NCBI GenBank assembly: GCA_902534735.1
Contig: CACARD010000006.1
Span: 1-64,000 of the forward strand
Direction of reading: 5' to 3'
Origin: an uncultured Pelagibacteraceae bacterium
GTDB taxonomy: Bacteria; Pseudomonadota; Alphaproteobacteria; Pelagibacterales; Pelagibacteraceae
DNA length: 64,000 nucleotides
Below, in pieces: positions 35,606 through 44,420 of this stretch (position 1 is the first letter of the stretch; the number at the start of each line of letters is the position of its first letter). Under the pieces are notes generated by a model that ran no database searches, was not told the origin of the DNA, and worked only from the letters and a program-made list of their open reading frames with translations. A program made the position numbers and the translations under genes.

Positions 35606-36730
35606 TTATTTCTTAAGATAATTTAATCTACCCACAATTTCATCTCTATCCATGTAATAACCTTGTAGGTGTCTGTGTCCAGAATTTGGATCAAATTCTG
35701 TTCTTCCGTGAAGTACTCTTCTATTATTGAATGTATATATATCTCCTGGTCTTAGCCTAAATTTTATTTGAAATTTATCATCGTGTAAAAGTTTTCCAAA
35801 TTTATGATGAGATTTATAAACTTTATCCATTTGATCTGGATGACAATCTAAAGCGTCCATGGTTGCAGTGCTAAATCTAACATCATTATAATCACCATCT
35901 TTTGTTAGACTTATTGCAGTACCATAAAAGCTTCTATAAGCTTCTTGCGTGTAATCTTTGTCTCTAAACTTTAAAGGTATTTTTGTTAGCGTATCAAAAG
36001 TATCTTTATCATTTTTCTTTAAATATTCTGCTACAGCGAATGCATCTACTGCTGATGAGTCACCTCCTTTTGCTGAATTAACTAAACAATGCAAAAATTG
36101 ATATCCAGGAGGATTTTCAAACCATGGTAAATCCATATGATTTTGAAGTGCATGCGCTGTATAAGCTGAGTTATTAGGTTTTGGTATATTTATAACTTCA
36201 AAAGGTGTTTTAAAAAATGTCTCTCTTGTGTGGCTAATTCTATTTAAAACAGGGAACGCTGAATTTTTTTCTACTGGAGCATTATAAACTATTGCTATTC
36301 CTTTATAATGAAGAAGCTCTAACCATTTAACTAATCCCTCTTCAGAAGATATAATTTCATTGTGATCTATATATACACTATCAATATTTTTTTCTAAACT
36401 ACTATCCCATAATTGATAAGGTGATTTGTATTCTTCGTTATTTTTAATTGTGTAACAATTTTCTCTAAGCCAACTAATATCATAATGGCTTACATGATTT
36501 CCCTCACTCCACTCTATTTCTAATTTACCATCGCTATTAAGATTATATTTTTTTGGGTTTATTTTTTCTGATACATCTAAAATATTAAACATTCGATGCC
36601 TAGAATCTTTATCGTGTGCTGTTGGACAATTATCTCTCAGCCACATATAATTAAATTTACTTTCTTTCCCATCATCCCAAATTACTTGGAGATAAGTCCC
36701 ATTTTTTGAGATTTTTGAAATTGAGTGCAT
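35606..36730 (-). CDS. Gamma-butyrobetaine hydroxylase-type 2-oxoglutarate dioxygenase
   Basis: A 374-residue Fe(II)/2-oxoglutarate dioxygenase; I use the ATG at 36730, since the four extra upstream codons start with TTG. The N-terminal 90 residues are the DUF971-like zinc domain (WDDGKESKFNYMWLRDNC, then DSRHRMFN). The jelly-roll core has the iron ligands in NHMDLPW (HxD) and distal RVLHGRTEF. These features define gamma-butyrobetaine/trimethyllysine hydroxylases. It would hydroxylate gamma-butyrobetaine to L-carnitine, feeding the dehydrogenase and cleavage enzyme encoded at 38032-39860. Trimethyllysine is a less likely substrate in a bacterium. Confidence 0.85.
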   Translation of the reverse strand: MHSISKISKNGTYLQVIWDDGKESKFNYMWLRDNCPTAHDKDSRHRMFNILDVSEKINPKKYNLNSDGKLEIEWSEGNHVSHYDISWLRENCYTIKNNEEYKSPYQLWDSSLEKNIDSVYIDHNEIISSEEGLVKWLELLHYKGIAIVYNAPVEKNSAFPVLNRISHTRETFFKTPFEVINIPKPNNSAYTAHALQNHMDLPWFENPPGYQFLHCLVNSAKGGDSSAVDAFAVAEYLKKNDKDTFDTLTKIPLKFRDKDYTQEAYRSFYGTAISLTKDGDYNDVRFSTATMDALDCHPDQMDKVYKSHHKFGKLLHDDKFQIKFRLRPGDIYTFNNRRVLHGRTEFDPNSGHRHLQGYYMDRDEIVGRLNYLKK

Positions 36731-36832
36731 AATCAATATCAATATAAAATAATTTAATGCTCAATTCAATTATTAGTTGACATATTAATAGTTGGAAGAT
36801 TTGTTAGTTTGAATTATCTTTTAAAATTAAAA

Positions 36833-37618
36833 ATGAGCATAACCTTAAAAAATAAAAAAATAATCATATCCGCAGGAGGTTCGGGTATTGGATGGAGTTC
36901 TGCAAAAATATTTTTAGATAAAGGTGCAATAGTATATCTTTGTGATATCAATCCAACTTTTCTGAATAAATGCAAGAAGCACAAGCTCAATAATAAAAAA
37001 TTATTTGTATTTCAGTGCGATGCCTCGGATGAAGACCAAGTAAAAAATTTTTTTAACAAAATATTAAAAAAAACAAAAAAAATTGATGCTTTAATAAATA
37101 ACGTTGGAATTGCTGGACCAACTGGGACACTTGAAAAATTAAAAAGCAAGGATTGGGAAAATACATTAAAGGTAAACGTTATTAGCCATTTTTATTTTTC
37201 AAAATATTCAATTCCATTGCTAAAAAAAAATAAAGGTGGAGCTATAATAAATTTATCATCAACCGCAGGTATATTTGGATTTCCATTAAGATCTCCTTAC
37301 TGTGCAAGTAAGTGGGCAGTTGTTGGTATAACCAAAACACTGGCAATGGAACTAGGAAAATTTAAAATTAGAGTAAACGCTATTTGTCCTGGAACAATTA
37401 AGGGAGATAGAATGGGTAGAGTGATAAGGGATAAATCGAAGTTTTTAAATATTTCAAAAAAATTAATAGAAAAAGAATTTGTTTCAATGACTTCAATGAA
37501 TACCTGGGTTTATGAAGAGGATATTGGAAGAATTTGTAGCTTTTTAATTTCGAATGATGCACCAAGGATATCAGGACAAGTAATTGCTGTAGACGGTAAT
37601 ACTTTAAGAATGCATTAG
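36833..37618 (+). CDS. Short-chain dehydrogenase/reductase
   Basis: A 261-residue SDR from the ATG at 36833 (a TTG eight codons upstream is less likely). It has the SAGGSGIG cofactor turn, NNVGIAGPTG, the Ser/Tyr/Lys set in NLSSTAGI and YCASKWA, and the usual PGTIKGDR segment. It oxidises or reduces a hydroxyl/carbonyl with NAD(P). Divergent from the gamma-butyrobetaine hydroxylase gene and convergent with the GFA gene (gap three bases). Its place in quaternary-ammonium metabolism is likely from context but unproven. Confidence 0.88.
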   Translation: MSITLKNKKIIISAGGSGIGWSSAKIFLDKGAIVYLCDINPTFLNKCKKHKLNNKKLFVFQCDASDEDQVKNFFNKILKKTKKIDALINNVGIAGPTGTLEKLKSKDWENTLKVNVISHFYFSKYSIPLLKKNKGGAIINLSSTAGIFGFPLRSPYCASKWAVVGITKTLAMELGKFKIRVNAICPGTIKGDRMGRVIRDKSKFLNISKKLIEKEFVSMTSMNTWVYEEDIGRICSFLISNDAPRISGQVIAVDGNTLRMH

Positions 37619-37621
37619 TTA

Positions 37622-38032
37622 TTAAACTTTAATATTTTTTTCGCTTATTTCCATAAATGGAAAATGAGATTCTTTATAATGTATGTTCTCTGCTTTATTT
37701 AAAAAACTAATATCGTCTAGTAAACCTGCATATAAATAGTATTTTTTATACTTTTCTACATAAGTTAAAATAGGAGCAGCACATTTCCCACAAAAATGTT
37801 TTTTAATTTTATTACCACTGCCACCTTCATGTTCATAAATTTTTAATTTAGACTTATCTATATCTATTGCTCCATCTCTAAGTAGTATAATTGTCATTAT
37901 TCCTCCTATTTTTTTTCTACAATCAATACAATGACAATTGAAAACTAAAGGGACTTCATCAAGCTTAACATTAAAAGTTATATTTCCACAGATACATCCT
38001 CCAGTTTTATTTATAAAAATTTTTTCTTTCAT
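37622..38032 (-). CDS. GFA-family zinc protein (glutathione-dependent formaldehyde-activating enzyme-like), copy 1
   Basis: A 136-residue CENP-V/GFA-fold protein with zinc sites GGCICGN, CHCIDCRK and KHFCGKCAAP. The ATG at 38032 overlaps the carnitine dehydrogenase stop by one base (TGATG), so it is the last gene of the carnitine run. GFA family members are tentatively linked to glutathione and formaldehyde; demethylation of methylated amines produces formaldehyde, which would explain its location (inference). A second copy is at 42826-43302. Confidence 0.82.
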   Translation of the reverse strand: MKEKIFINKTGGCICGNITFNVKLDEVPLVFNCHCIDCRKKIGGIMTIILLRDGAIDIDKSKLKIYEHEGGSGNKIKKHFCGKCAAPILTYVEKYKKYYLYAGLLDDISFLNKAENIHYKESHFPFMEISEKNIKV

Positions 38033-38973
38033 CAATTTCTAATTTTATTCTCATATTTTTTTCTGATTTTTAATACATCAACTAAATATTGGTCCCTAAT
38101 ATTTGAAAGCATATTAATTGATTTACCTTTAGCTTGTTTTTTTGTGCCTGATATAAGTTTATCAGATAATTTATTTGTTAACTTTGGAGCTTTTAATTTT
38201 GTCCAAGGTAATTTTAAGGCTGGACCAAATTGCTTTAACATATGTTTCATTCCTGCATTACCTCCAGCAAGATGAAAGGTTAAAAAAGTGCCCATTATTG
38301 AGTATCTAAGACCTGGTCCATCTTCTATTGCACGATCTAATTCCTGTGTTGTTGCATAATTTTCATTAATAATATGTAGACCCTCTCTCCACAATGCCTC
38401 TTGAAGTCTATCCGATAAATAACCTGGTAATTCTTTTTTAAGCATGATTGGCCTCATTGAGATTGATTTGTAATATTTGTTTGCATCTAAAAGAAACTTT
38501 CTTGTAGTTTTTTTTCCAGGAACTATTTCAACTGCTGGCAATAAATACGCTGGATTAAATGGATGTCCAATTATGCCTCTTTGAGGATTTTTACACTTAG
38601 AAAAAATTTTAGAGGGCAAAAGTCCTGACGAACTTGAAGAAATAATTACATTTGATTTTACATATTTAGAGATTTTTTGGATTAAATCAGTTTTAACTTT
38701 ATAATTCTCTAATACACTTTCTTGAACAAAATCTACATTTGAAAGAGCCTTTTCCAAAGAATTAAAGAATTTTAAATTTTTAATTAAAATTTTTTTTCCA
38801 AAAAGTTTTTTTATACTTTTTGAAGTTCTTTTTATTTCTTTTAAAACATAGTTTTTGAGATTTTTGTTTTGATCATATGCATGAACAATTTTGTTGTGAG
38901 CTAAATTCCTTATTATCCATCCAGTTCCTATGACACCAGTTCCAACTATTCCTACAGTTTTAATTTTTGACAT
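38032..38973 (-). CDS. L-carnitine dehydrogenase (3-hydroxyacyl-CoA dehydrogenase-like)
   Basis: A 313-residue NAD-dependent dehydrogenase with GTGVIGTG at residues 11-18, the GHPFNPAYLLP catalytic His region and the stretch GPGLRYSIMGTFLTFHLAGG followed by FGPALKLPWTKL, which is distinctive of L-carnitine 3-dehydrogenases. It oxidises L-carnitine to 3-dehydrocarnitine. Its ATG overlaps the stop of the upstream beta-keto acid cleavage gene by one base, coupling the two successive steps. Ordinary 3-hydroxyacyl-CoA dehydrogenase is less likely given the C-terminal motif and neighbours. Confidence 0.88.
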   Translation of the reverse strand: MSKIKTVGIVGTGVIGTGWIIRNLAHNKIVHAYDQNKNLKNYVLKEIKRTSKSIKKLFGKKILIKNLKFFNSLEKALSNVDFVQESVLENYKVKTDLIQKISKYVKSNVIISSSSSGLLPSKIFSKCKNPQRGIIGHPFNPAYLLPAVEIVPGKKTTRKFLLDANKYYKSISMRPIMLKKELPGYLSDRLQEALWREGLHIINENYATTQELDRAIEDGPGLRYSIMGTFLTFHLAGGNAGMKHMLKQFGPALKLPWTKLKAPKLTNKLSDKLISGTKKQAKGKSINMLSNIRDQYLVDVLKIRKKYENKIRN

Positions 38974-39860
38974 TACTTGTGTTTTACAAGCTTTAATTTT
39001 TCTCTTGTTTCTGAAGGTGACATAATCTCTAAACCAAGATCTGTGACGATCCTTATAGCTTTCTCAACTAATTGAGGATTTGTTGCCAATTTACCTTTGG
39101 ATAAATATAAATTATCCTCTAAACCAACTCTTGGGTTACCTCCCATTACTACAGTTTGAGCAACATATGGCATTTCGTTTTTAGATATTGCAAAACCTGA
39201 CCATATACCTTCTTTAGGCATTATATCTTTCATTGCTTGCATAGCTAATGGTGTTGCCGGTGCTCCCCATGGAATTCCTAAACACATTTGAAAAAGAGGT
39301 GGATCACTTAATAATCCTTCTTTATATAATTGAGCACCAAACCACATATTTCCTAAATCAAAAGCTTCTATTTCAGGTTTAACTTTTATTTCTTGAAGTT
39401 TTTTTGCAGCTTTTCTTAAATCGTTAGGTGTGTTGACTGTGATAACTGAACTATCTCCAAAATTTAAGGTTCCACAATCAAGTGTGCATATTTCTGGAAG
39501 AAATTGTTCTGCATTAGCAATTCTTTCCATTACATTTGCCATGTCTGTCATTGGACCAAAGTCTAAAGGGTTCTTGCCTTGGCCGATATCTAAATCACCA
39601 CCCATACCTGTCGTGAGATTAAGAATTACATCAGTTTCAGATGATCTCACTCTGTCAACCACTTCTTTATAAAGCTCGAGTCTTCTACTTGGAGTTCCAT
39701 CTTCCTCTCTGACATGGATATGGGCAATTGCAGCACCAGCTTTAGCAGACTCTATTGCTGCTTTTGCAATTTGCTCTGGAGTTTTAGGTAAATCAGGATG
39801 TTTACTTGCTGTATCACCAGATCCTGTAATTGCACATGAGATGAAGACTTTATTGTTCAT
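38973..39860 (-). CDS. Beta-keto acid cleavage enzyme (BKACE), dehydrocarnitine type
   Basis: A 295-residue DUF849/BKACE TIM barrel with the zinc HxH in IAHIHVREEDG, NLTTGMGGD, CTLDCGTLNFGD and the VGLEDNLY segment. BKACE enzymes exchange acetyl-CoA with a beta-keto acid. Coupled directly to carnitine dehydrogenase and near a betainyl-CoA thioesterase, the substrate should be 3-dehydrocarnitine, giving betainyl-CoA and acetoacetate. Family call is firm; substrate comes from context. Confidence 0.9.
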   Translation of the reverse strand: MNNKVFISCAITGSGDTASKHPDLPKTPEQIAKAAIESAKAGAAIAHIHVREEDGTPSRRLELYKEVVDRVRSSETDVILNLTTGMGGDLDIGQGKNPLDFGPMTDMANVMERIANAEQFLPEICTLDCGTLNFGDSSVITVNTPNDLRKAAKKLQEIKVKPEIEAFDLGNMWFGAQLYKEGLLSDPPLFQMCLGIPWGAPATPLAMQAMKDIMPKEGIWSGFAISKNEMPYVAQTVVMGGNPRVGLEDNLYLSKGKLATNPQLVEKAIRIVTDLGLEIMSPSETREKLKLVKHK

Positions 39861-39919
39861 TTTTATTTCTAGTAAAATATAATATCATATCATTATCAAT
39901 TATAAGAAATAAAAATTAA

Positions 39920-40780
39920 ATGGACTTAAATAAACTAAGGGTTAGACGTAGCTTTATATTTACACCGGGTCTTCAACCAGAGATGTTTCCAAAAGCCTTG
40001 GCTTCAGGAGCTGATATGGTTTGTATAGAATTAGAAGATGGAATTGCCATGAAAGATAAAGACGAGGCAAGGAAAAATACTATTGAAGCATTAAAGTCAC
40101 TAGAAGTAAAAAATGATATTGAATTAGTTGTTAGATTAAATTGTCAAAGAACTAAAAATGGTCTTTTAGACTTAGAAGCTATTGCATCAAACAAACTAAA
40201 GGTTAAAGCTGTCATGTTGCCTAAAGTTAAAACACCTGACGAAATTAAATTTATTGATGACATGCTTACTGATTGTGGTTTAGATACTGATCTTCATGTT
40301 ATAATGGAAACTAATCAAGCTCTTGAAAGTATTTATGATATTGCACATTCTAGCGATAGAATAGTTGCTTTATATTTTGGTGGAGAGGATATGGCAGCAG
40401 AATTGAGAGTGGAAAACAAATTAGAGAATTTAGTTTATGCAAGATCAAGATTAGTTCATGCTGGCGCAAGTAAAGGAGTTGATGTTATTGATGTTCCTTA
40501 TTTAAATTTAGAAGATATGGAAGGAATGAAAAAAGAAGCACAGTTTGTTAAAAATTTAGGTTTCACTGGAAAAGGATCAATTCATCCAAAACAAATAAGT
40601 ATTTTAAATGATATTTTTACTCCGTCTGAAGAGGAAATAAGTAAAGCTAAAAAAATTATGGATCAATTTAAAAAAGCAAATACAGGTTTGGTTGTAATAG
40701 ATGGTAAATTGATAGAAAGACCTGTTTTAAGAGAGATGCAAAGAAAATTGTTAGTAGCGAATAAAATAAACAAAAGCTAA
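39920..40780 (+). CDS. HpcH/HpaI aldolase/citrate lyase beta-like protein (CitE superfamily)
   Basis: A 286-residue CitE-like barrel: RRSFIFTPGLQPEMF, CIELEDGIA with the acidic metal ligand, VMLPKVKTPDEI, VIMETNQAL and GKGSIHPKQI. Family members cleave malyl-CoA, citramalyl-CoA or related CoA thioesters, or act as thioesterases. It is the first gene of a plus-strand run with the betainyl-CoA thioesterase and GMC oxidoreductase, four bases upstream of the thioesterase. No CitD/CitF, so not a citrate lyase. Its job in this pathway is unclear; acetoacetate or a malyl-CoA-like side product are possible links. Confidence 0.87.
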   Translation: MDLNKLRVRRSFIFTPGLQPEMFPKALASGADMVCIELEDGIAMKDKDEARKNTIEALKSLEVKNDIELVVRLNCQRTKNGLLDLEAIASNKLKVKAVMLPKVKTPDEIKFIDDMLTDCGLDTDLHVIMETNQALESIYDIAHSSDRIVALYFGGEDMAAELRVENKLENLVYARSRLVHAGASKGVDVIDVPYLNLEDMEGMKKEAQFVKNLGFTGKGSIHPKQISILNDIFTPSEEEISKAKKIMDQFKKANTGLVVIDGKLIERPVLREMQRKLLVANKINKS

Positions 40781-40784
40781 TAAA

Positions 40785-41252
40785 ATGACATTTCATTTAG
40801 CTTCAAGAAAAATAATAAAAGATTGGACTGATTATAATGAGCATATGAACATGGCTTATTATGTTTTAATTTTTGATGAAGCATGGGAAACAATGCTTAA
40901 TAAATTTGAGATGGGCGGAGCTAAAGCACAAATAAATAAAAGAAGTACAATGGTGGTTGAAACAAGAACAACTTATGACAATGAAGTTAAAGAAAACGAA
41001 GAAGTTGATGTTTATTGCACTTTCTTTGATCATGATAAGAAAAGATTACATTTAAAATGTGAGATGATCGAAAAAAAAACAGGAAAACTTGCTGCAACTA
41101 CAGAAAGTATATCTCTTTATATCGATCTTGAAAAAAGAAAAGTTACAGAATTTGAAGAAGATAAAATAAAAATTATGGATGATTTTATTAACGAAAATAA
41201 AAATAGTTTTAAATCAGATAAATTAGTACTTGCAAATAAACTTAAAAAGTAA
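40785..41252 (+). CDS. Hotdog-fold thioesterase, betainyl-CoA thioesterase type
   Basis: A 155-residue single hotdog protein with the active-site signature DYNEHMNMAYYV (Asp16, Asn18, His20), as in betainyl-CoA thioesterases of carnitine degradation, and VVETRTTYDNEV later. It would release glycine betaine from betainyl-CoA made by the cleavage enzyme. It begins four bases after the CitE-like stop and ends right before the GMC oxidoreductase ATG. General 4-hydroxybenzoyl-CoA-type thioesterase activity is the alternative. Confidence 0.82.
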   Translation: MTFHLASRKIIKDWTDYNEHMNMAYYVLIFDEAWETMLNKFEMGGAKAQINKRSTMVVETRTTYDNEVKENEEVDVYCTFFDHDKKRLHLKCEMIEKKTGKLAATTESISLYIDLEKRKVTEFEEDKIKIMDDFINENKNSFKSDKLVLANKLKK

Positions 41253-42833
41253 ATGAATTTTGACTACATAATTATTGGAGCTGGTACAGCAGGATGTGTT
41301 CTTGCAAATAGATTAAGCGAAAATGGGAAATTTAATGTTGCCTTGTTTGAGGCAGGTGGATCTAGTGATATTTGGAAAGTTAATATGCCTTTAGCAATTC
41401 TATATGCAATGCACGATCCCAAATATAATTATAAATATTATTCAGAACCGGAGCCTAATTTAAATAATAGAAGATTATTTTGCCCAAGAGGAAAAATGGT
41501 AGGTGGTTGTTCTGCACATAACGGAATGGTTTATGTTCGAGGAAACAAAAACGACTATGAGAGATGGGCCTCATTTGGCTTGAAATCATGGTCTTATGAA
41601 AATGTTTTACCGTTTTTTAAAAAAATTGAGACATGGTCTGAAGGAGAGAATGAATTCAGAGGTGGAAAAGGAATTTTGCCAGTAAATCAATCCAAAAATA
41701 AAAATCCTTTGTTTGGTGCTTTTATTAACGCTTCTGTTGAAGCGGGGTATAAACAAAATAATGACATGAACGGTGAAGATCAAGAAGGATTTGGAATGTA
41801 TGATATTACAATTCATAAAGGTCAAAGGGCTAGCGCTTCTAAATATTATCTAGAGCCCGCAAAAAAAAGAAAAAATTTAAAAGTTTTCACCAATTCTTTT
41901 GCCGAAAGGATTATTTTTGAAGGAAAAAAAGCAATTGGAATAGAGGTAAATATTAAAAATAAAGTTACAAAGGTTTATGCTACCAAAGAAATTGTTTTGA
42001 GTGGCGGTTCAATCAATTCACCACAACTATTAATGTTATCAGGTGTAGGACCTGAAAAAGATTTAAAAGATAAAGGGATTAATGTTATCCACTCTTTAGA
42101 AGGAGTGGGTCAAAATTTACAAGATCATTTAGAAACCTACATTCAGCAAGAATGCAAAACTAAAGATACTCTCTATTCTTATGTTAACAAAATAAATATG
42201 CTTAAAATTGGTATTCAATGGTTTCTTTCGAAAAGTGGCCCATGTTCTACTTCATTTTTAGAAGCAGGTGGTTTTTGCAAATCTTCAGAAGACAAAAGCT
42301 ATCCAAATATTCAATTTCATTTTTTTCCAGCATTTGTAATCGATCATGGATTAGTTGACCCTGACAGACATGGTTATCAATTACATGCAAGTTTGAATCA
42401 ACCTAAAAGTAGAGGACATATTAAATTAAATAGTTCAAATCCATACGATTACCCAAAAATTCAATTTAATTATTTAGAAGATGAATATGATTTAAAAGAA
42501 ACAATTAAATGTGTTCGTGTAGCTAGAAAGATTTTAAGTCAAGATTCAATGAAGCCTTACGCTGGAAAAGAAATAGGTCCAGGTGTAAGTGCAACTGATG
42601 ATGAACAAATTACAGAGTATATTAGATCAAAAGCCGAGACAGCTTATCATCCATCCTGCACATTAAAAATGGGTGTGGACAAAATGGCGGTAGTTGACGA
42701 AAAATTGAAAGTTCACGGTTTAGAAAATTTAAGAGTTGCAGATGCCTCGGTTATGCCAGAGATTACAAGTGGTAATTTAAATGCACCTACTTTGATGATA
42801 GGTGAAAGAGCGGCTGATTTTATCCTTAATTAG
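41253..42833 (+). CDS. GMC oxidoreductase, choline-dehydrogenase-like
   Basis: A 526-residue FAD protein: GAGTAG at residues 9-14, FEAGG, PRGKMVGGCSAHNGMVYVRG (the family hallmark with its N-terminal flavin loop), and the C-terminal catalytic His/Asn pair in AYHPSCTLKMG and SGNLNAPTLM. It is in the choline/alcohol dehydrogenase branch. In this cluster, choline to betaine aldehyde is attractive, since it also ends at glycine betaine, but no betaine aldehyde dehydrogenase is adjacent (the aldehyde dehydrogenase at 21379 is the nearest). Its stop overlaps the convergent GFA gene by eight bases. Confidence 0.88.
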   Translation: MNFDYIIIGAGTAGCVLANRLSENGKFNVALFEAGGSSDIWKVNMPLAILYAMHDPKYNYKYYSEPEPNLNNRRLFCPRGKMVGGCSAHNGMVYVRGNKNDYERWASFGLKSWSYENVLPFFKKIETWSEGENEFRGGKGILPVNQSKNKNPLFGAFINASVEAGYKQNNDMNGEDQEGFGMYDITIHKGQRASASKYYLEPAKKRKNLKVFTNSFAERIIFEGKKAIGIEVNIKNKVTKVYATKEIVLSGGSINSPQLLMLSGVGPEKDLKDKGINVIHSLEGVGQNLQDHLETYIQQECKTKDTLYSYVNKINMLKIGIQWFLSKSGPCSTSFLEAGGFCKSSEDKSYPNIQFHFFPAFVIDHGLVDPDRHGYQLHASLNQPKSRGHIKLNSSNPYDYPKIQFNYLEDEYDLKETIKCVRVARKILSQDSMKPYAGKEIGPGVSATDDEQITEYIRSKAETAYHPSCTLKMGVDKMAVVDEKLKVHGLENLRVADASVMPEITSGNLNAPTLMIGERAADFILN

Positions 42834-43302
42834 TCTCGAGATATTCTTTATATCTATCTAAACTTTCTTTAGGCCAAGCAATTTTTGGATCATACATTTC
42901 ATCGTAGCAAATATTTTTGTCTGCAATATTTATCCATGGATCCTTATCTTTTACAAATATATGTGCTTGAGGTGGAAAGTCTTTCGGTTTCAAAAGAGTC
43001 TTTGTTCTAACTGTTAATCTTCTAATTGCAAATTCATAATCGGCATAAATATAAACCCCACATTTTTTACAAAAGTAATGAGTGCATTTTTTCCCACTCC
43101 CTGCAATCAATTCGGCCTTTAAAAGTTCACCACTAATTTTTAGAGAATCTTCAAAAATACTAGTATTCATTACATAAGATGATCCAGTTAATTTTTTGCA
43201 ATCTAAACAATGGCAGACCTGTGTAAAAAGAGGTTTGCTATTTATTGAATACTTTACACTCCCACAAACACATCCACCATAAATTGGTTCAAAATCACTC
43301 AT
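42826..43302 (-). CDS. GFA-family zinc protein, copy 2
   Basis: A 158-residue GFA-fold protein with zinc motifs GGCVCGSV, CHCLDCKK and YFCKKCGVYIY and a longer C-terminus than the copy at 37622. It is read convergently to the GMC oxidoreductase gene, overlapping it by eight bases. Role likely similar to copy 1; function of the family is not well settled. Confidence 0.82.
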   Translation of the reverse strand: MSDFEPIYGGCVCGSVKYSINSKPLFTQVCHCLDCKKLTGSSYVMNTSIFEDSLKISGELLKAELIAGSGKKCTHYFCKKCGVYIYADYEFAIRRLTVRTKTLLKPKDFPPQAHIFVKDKDPWINIADKNICYDEMYDPKIAWPKESLDRYKEYLETN

Positions 43303-43360
43303 CTCTTTAAGAGTATCTTATTAATTATGAAGGTTAAAGTTTTTTTGATATAGGTGCGTT

Positions 43361-44308
43361 ATGCAAACAAACGATAATACAAAAGGTATTTTGTTTATTA
43401 TGACTGGAATGGCCTTTTTTTCCATTCAAGACTCATTAATAAAGTTCATTTTTGAGGATATTGCATTATTTGAGTTATATTTGGGAAGAACTTTAATACA
43501 GGCGACTATTCTAATATCTTTTTTTTTAATAACAAAAAAAAAATTTACTCTTAAAACTCATTATCCTTTTTTAACTTTAGTTAGAGTTGTTTGTTTCTTT
43601 TTTGGATTTGCCTTTTTTTATATTTCTTTAACCTTTATGTCTTTAGCGATGGTTAGTGCTTTGTTTTTCTCATGTCCTTTCTTTATGTCTATGTTTGCTA
43701 AATTTTTCTTAAAAGAACAAATTGGAATTAGAAGATGGAGTGCAATTGTTGTAGGTTTTATAGGAGTATTAATTGTACTTAATCCAACACTTGAGGAATT
43801 TAATTTTTTCAAATTAGCACCTGTCGGATGTGCACTTTGTTATGCTTGCTCGATGACAATTACAAAATATACTTCTGATAAAGATAATATTTATACTCAA
43901 ATGACTTTGCTTTATATTTTTGCGGTTATTGTAAGTTTAATTATTTATCTAGTTAGTGGAGATGGAAAATTTAATAATTTTTCTGATCCTACTTTACAAT
44001 TTATTGTTAGAGAATGGTTTACTAACCCTTCAGCTTCATGGCCATATGTCTTTGTAATGGGAGTTGTTGCTTCTATATCTTTCTTTTGTGTCTTTTCAGC
44101 TTATAGTATTGCTTCACCTTCAATTGTATCTTTGTTTGAATATTCTTATATAATTTTTGCTATGATTGCGGGATATATATTATTTGAAACAATACCTGAA
44201 CCAAGAACGTTTCTTGGGGCAGCTATTATTATTTCCGCAGGAGTTTATATTTACTTTAGAGAAAAAGTCAGAGGTCAAATGATTGCGACAGACACTCCTA
44301 ATAGATAA
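43361..44308 (+). CDS. EamA-family (DMT) transporter
   Basis: A 315-residue, ten-helix transporter with two EamA repeats: first ending GFIGVLIVLNPTL, second with FEYSYIIFAMIAGYILF. SPFF-like CPFFMSMFAKFFLKEQIG matches the product at 30289. It is a single-gene unit between the GFA gene and a Liv-type binding protein. Substrate unknown; S-adenosylmethionine or amino acid permeases are known members. Confidence 0.87.
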   Translation: MQTNDNTKGILFIMTGMAFFSIQDSLIKFIFEDIALFELYLGRTLIQATILISFFLITKKKFTLKTHYPFLTLVRVVCFFFGFAFFYISLTFMSLAMVSALFFSCPFFMSMFAKFFLKEQIGIRRWSAIVVGFIGVLIVLNPTLEEFNFFKLAPVGCALCYACSMTITKYTSDKDNIYTQMTLLYIFAVIVSLIIYLVSGDGKFNNFSDPTLQFIVREWFTNPSASWPYVFVMGVVASISFFCVFSAYSIASPSIVSLFEYSYIIFAMIAGYILFETIPEPRTFLGAAIIISAGVYIYFREKVRGQMIATDTPNR

Positions 44309-44395
44309 TTGCTAATATTATAAGTATTTGTTTGAAAATTGAGATAATTTTCTCATTGAAATAATAATTTAATAGGATTTAATTTTGATTATATA

Positions 44396-44409
44396 AATTG
44401 TTAACAATT
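44396..44409 (+). promoter_or_regulatory. 14-base palindrome upstream of a Liv-type binding-protein gene
   Basis: A perfect palindrome AATTGTTAACAATT lies in the 112-base leader before the binding-protein gene, ending 11 bases before the ATG at 44421 and just upstream of its AAGGGA ribosome site. Its position would let a bound regulator block transcription or translation initiation. A weaker 7-bp hairpin (44334-44340 with 44346-44352) lies upstream. Confidence 0.35.
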
Positions 44410-44420
44410 AAAGGGAAAAT

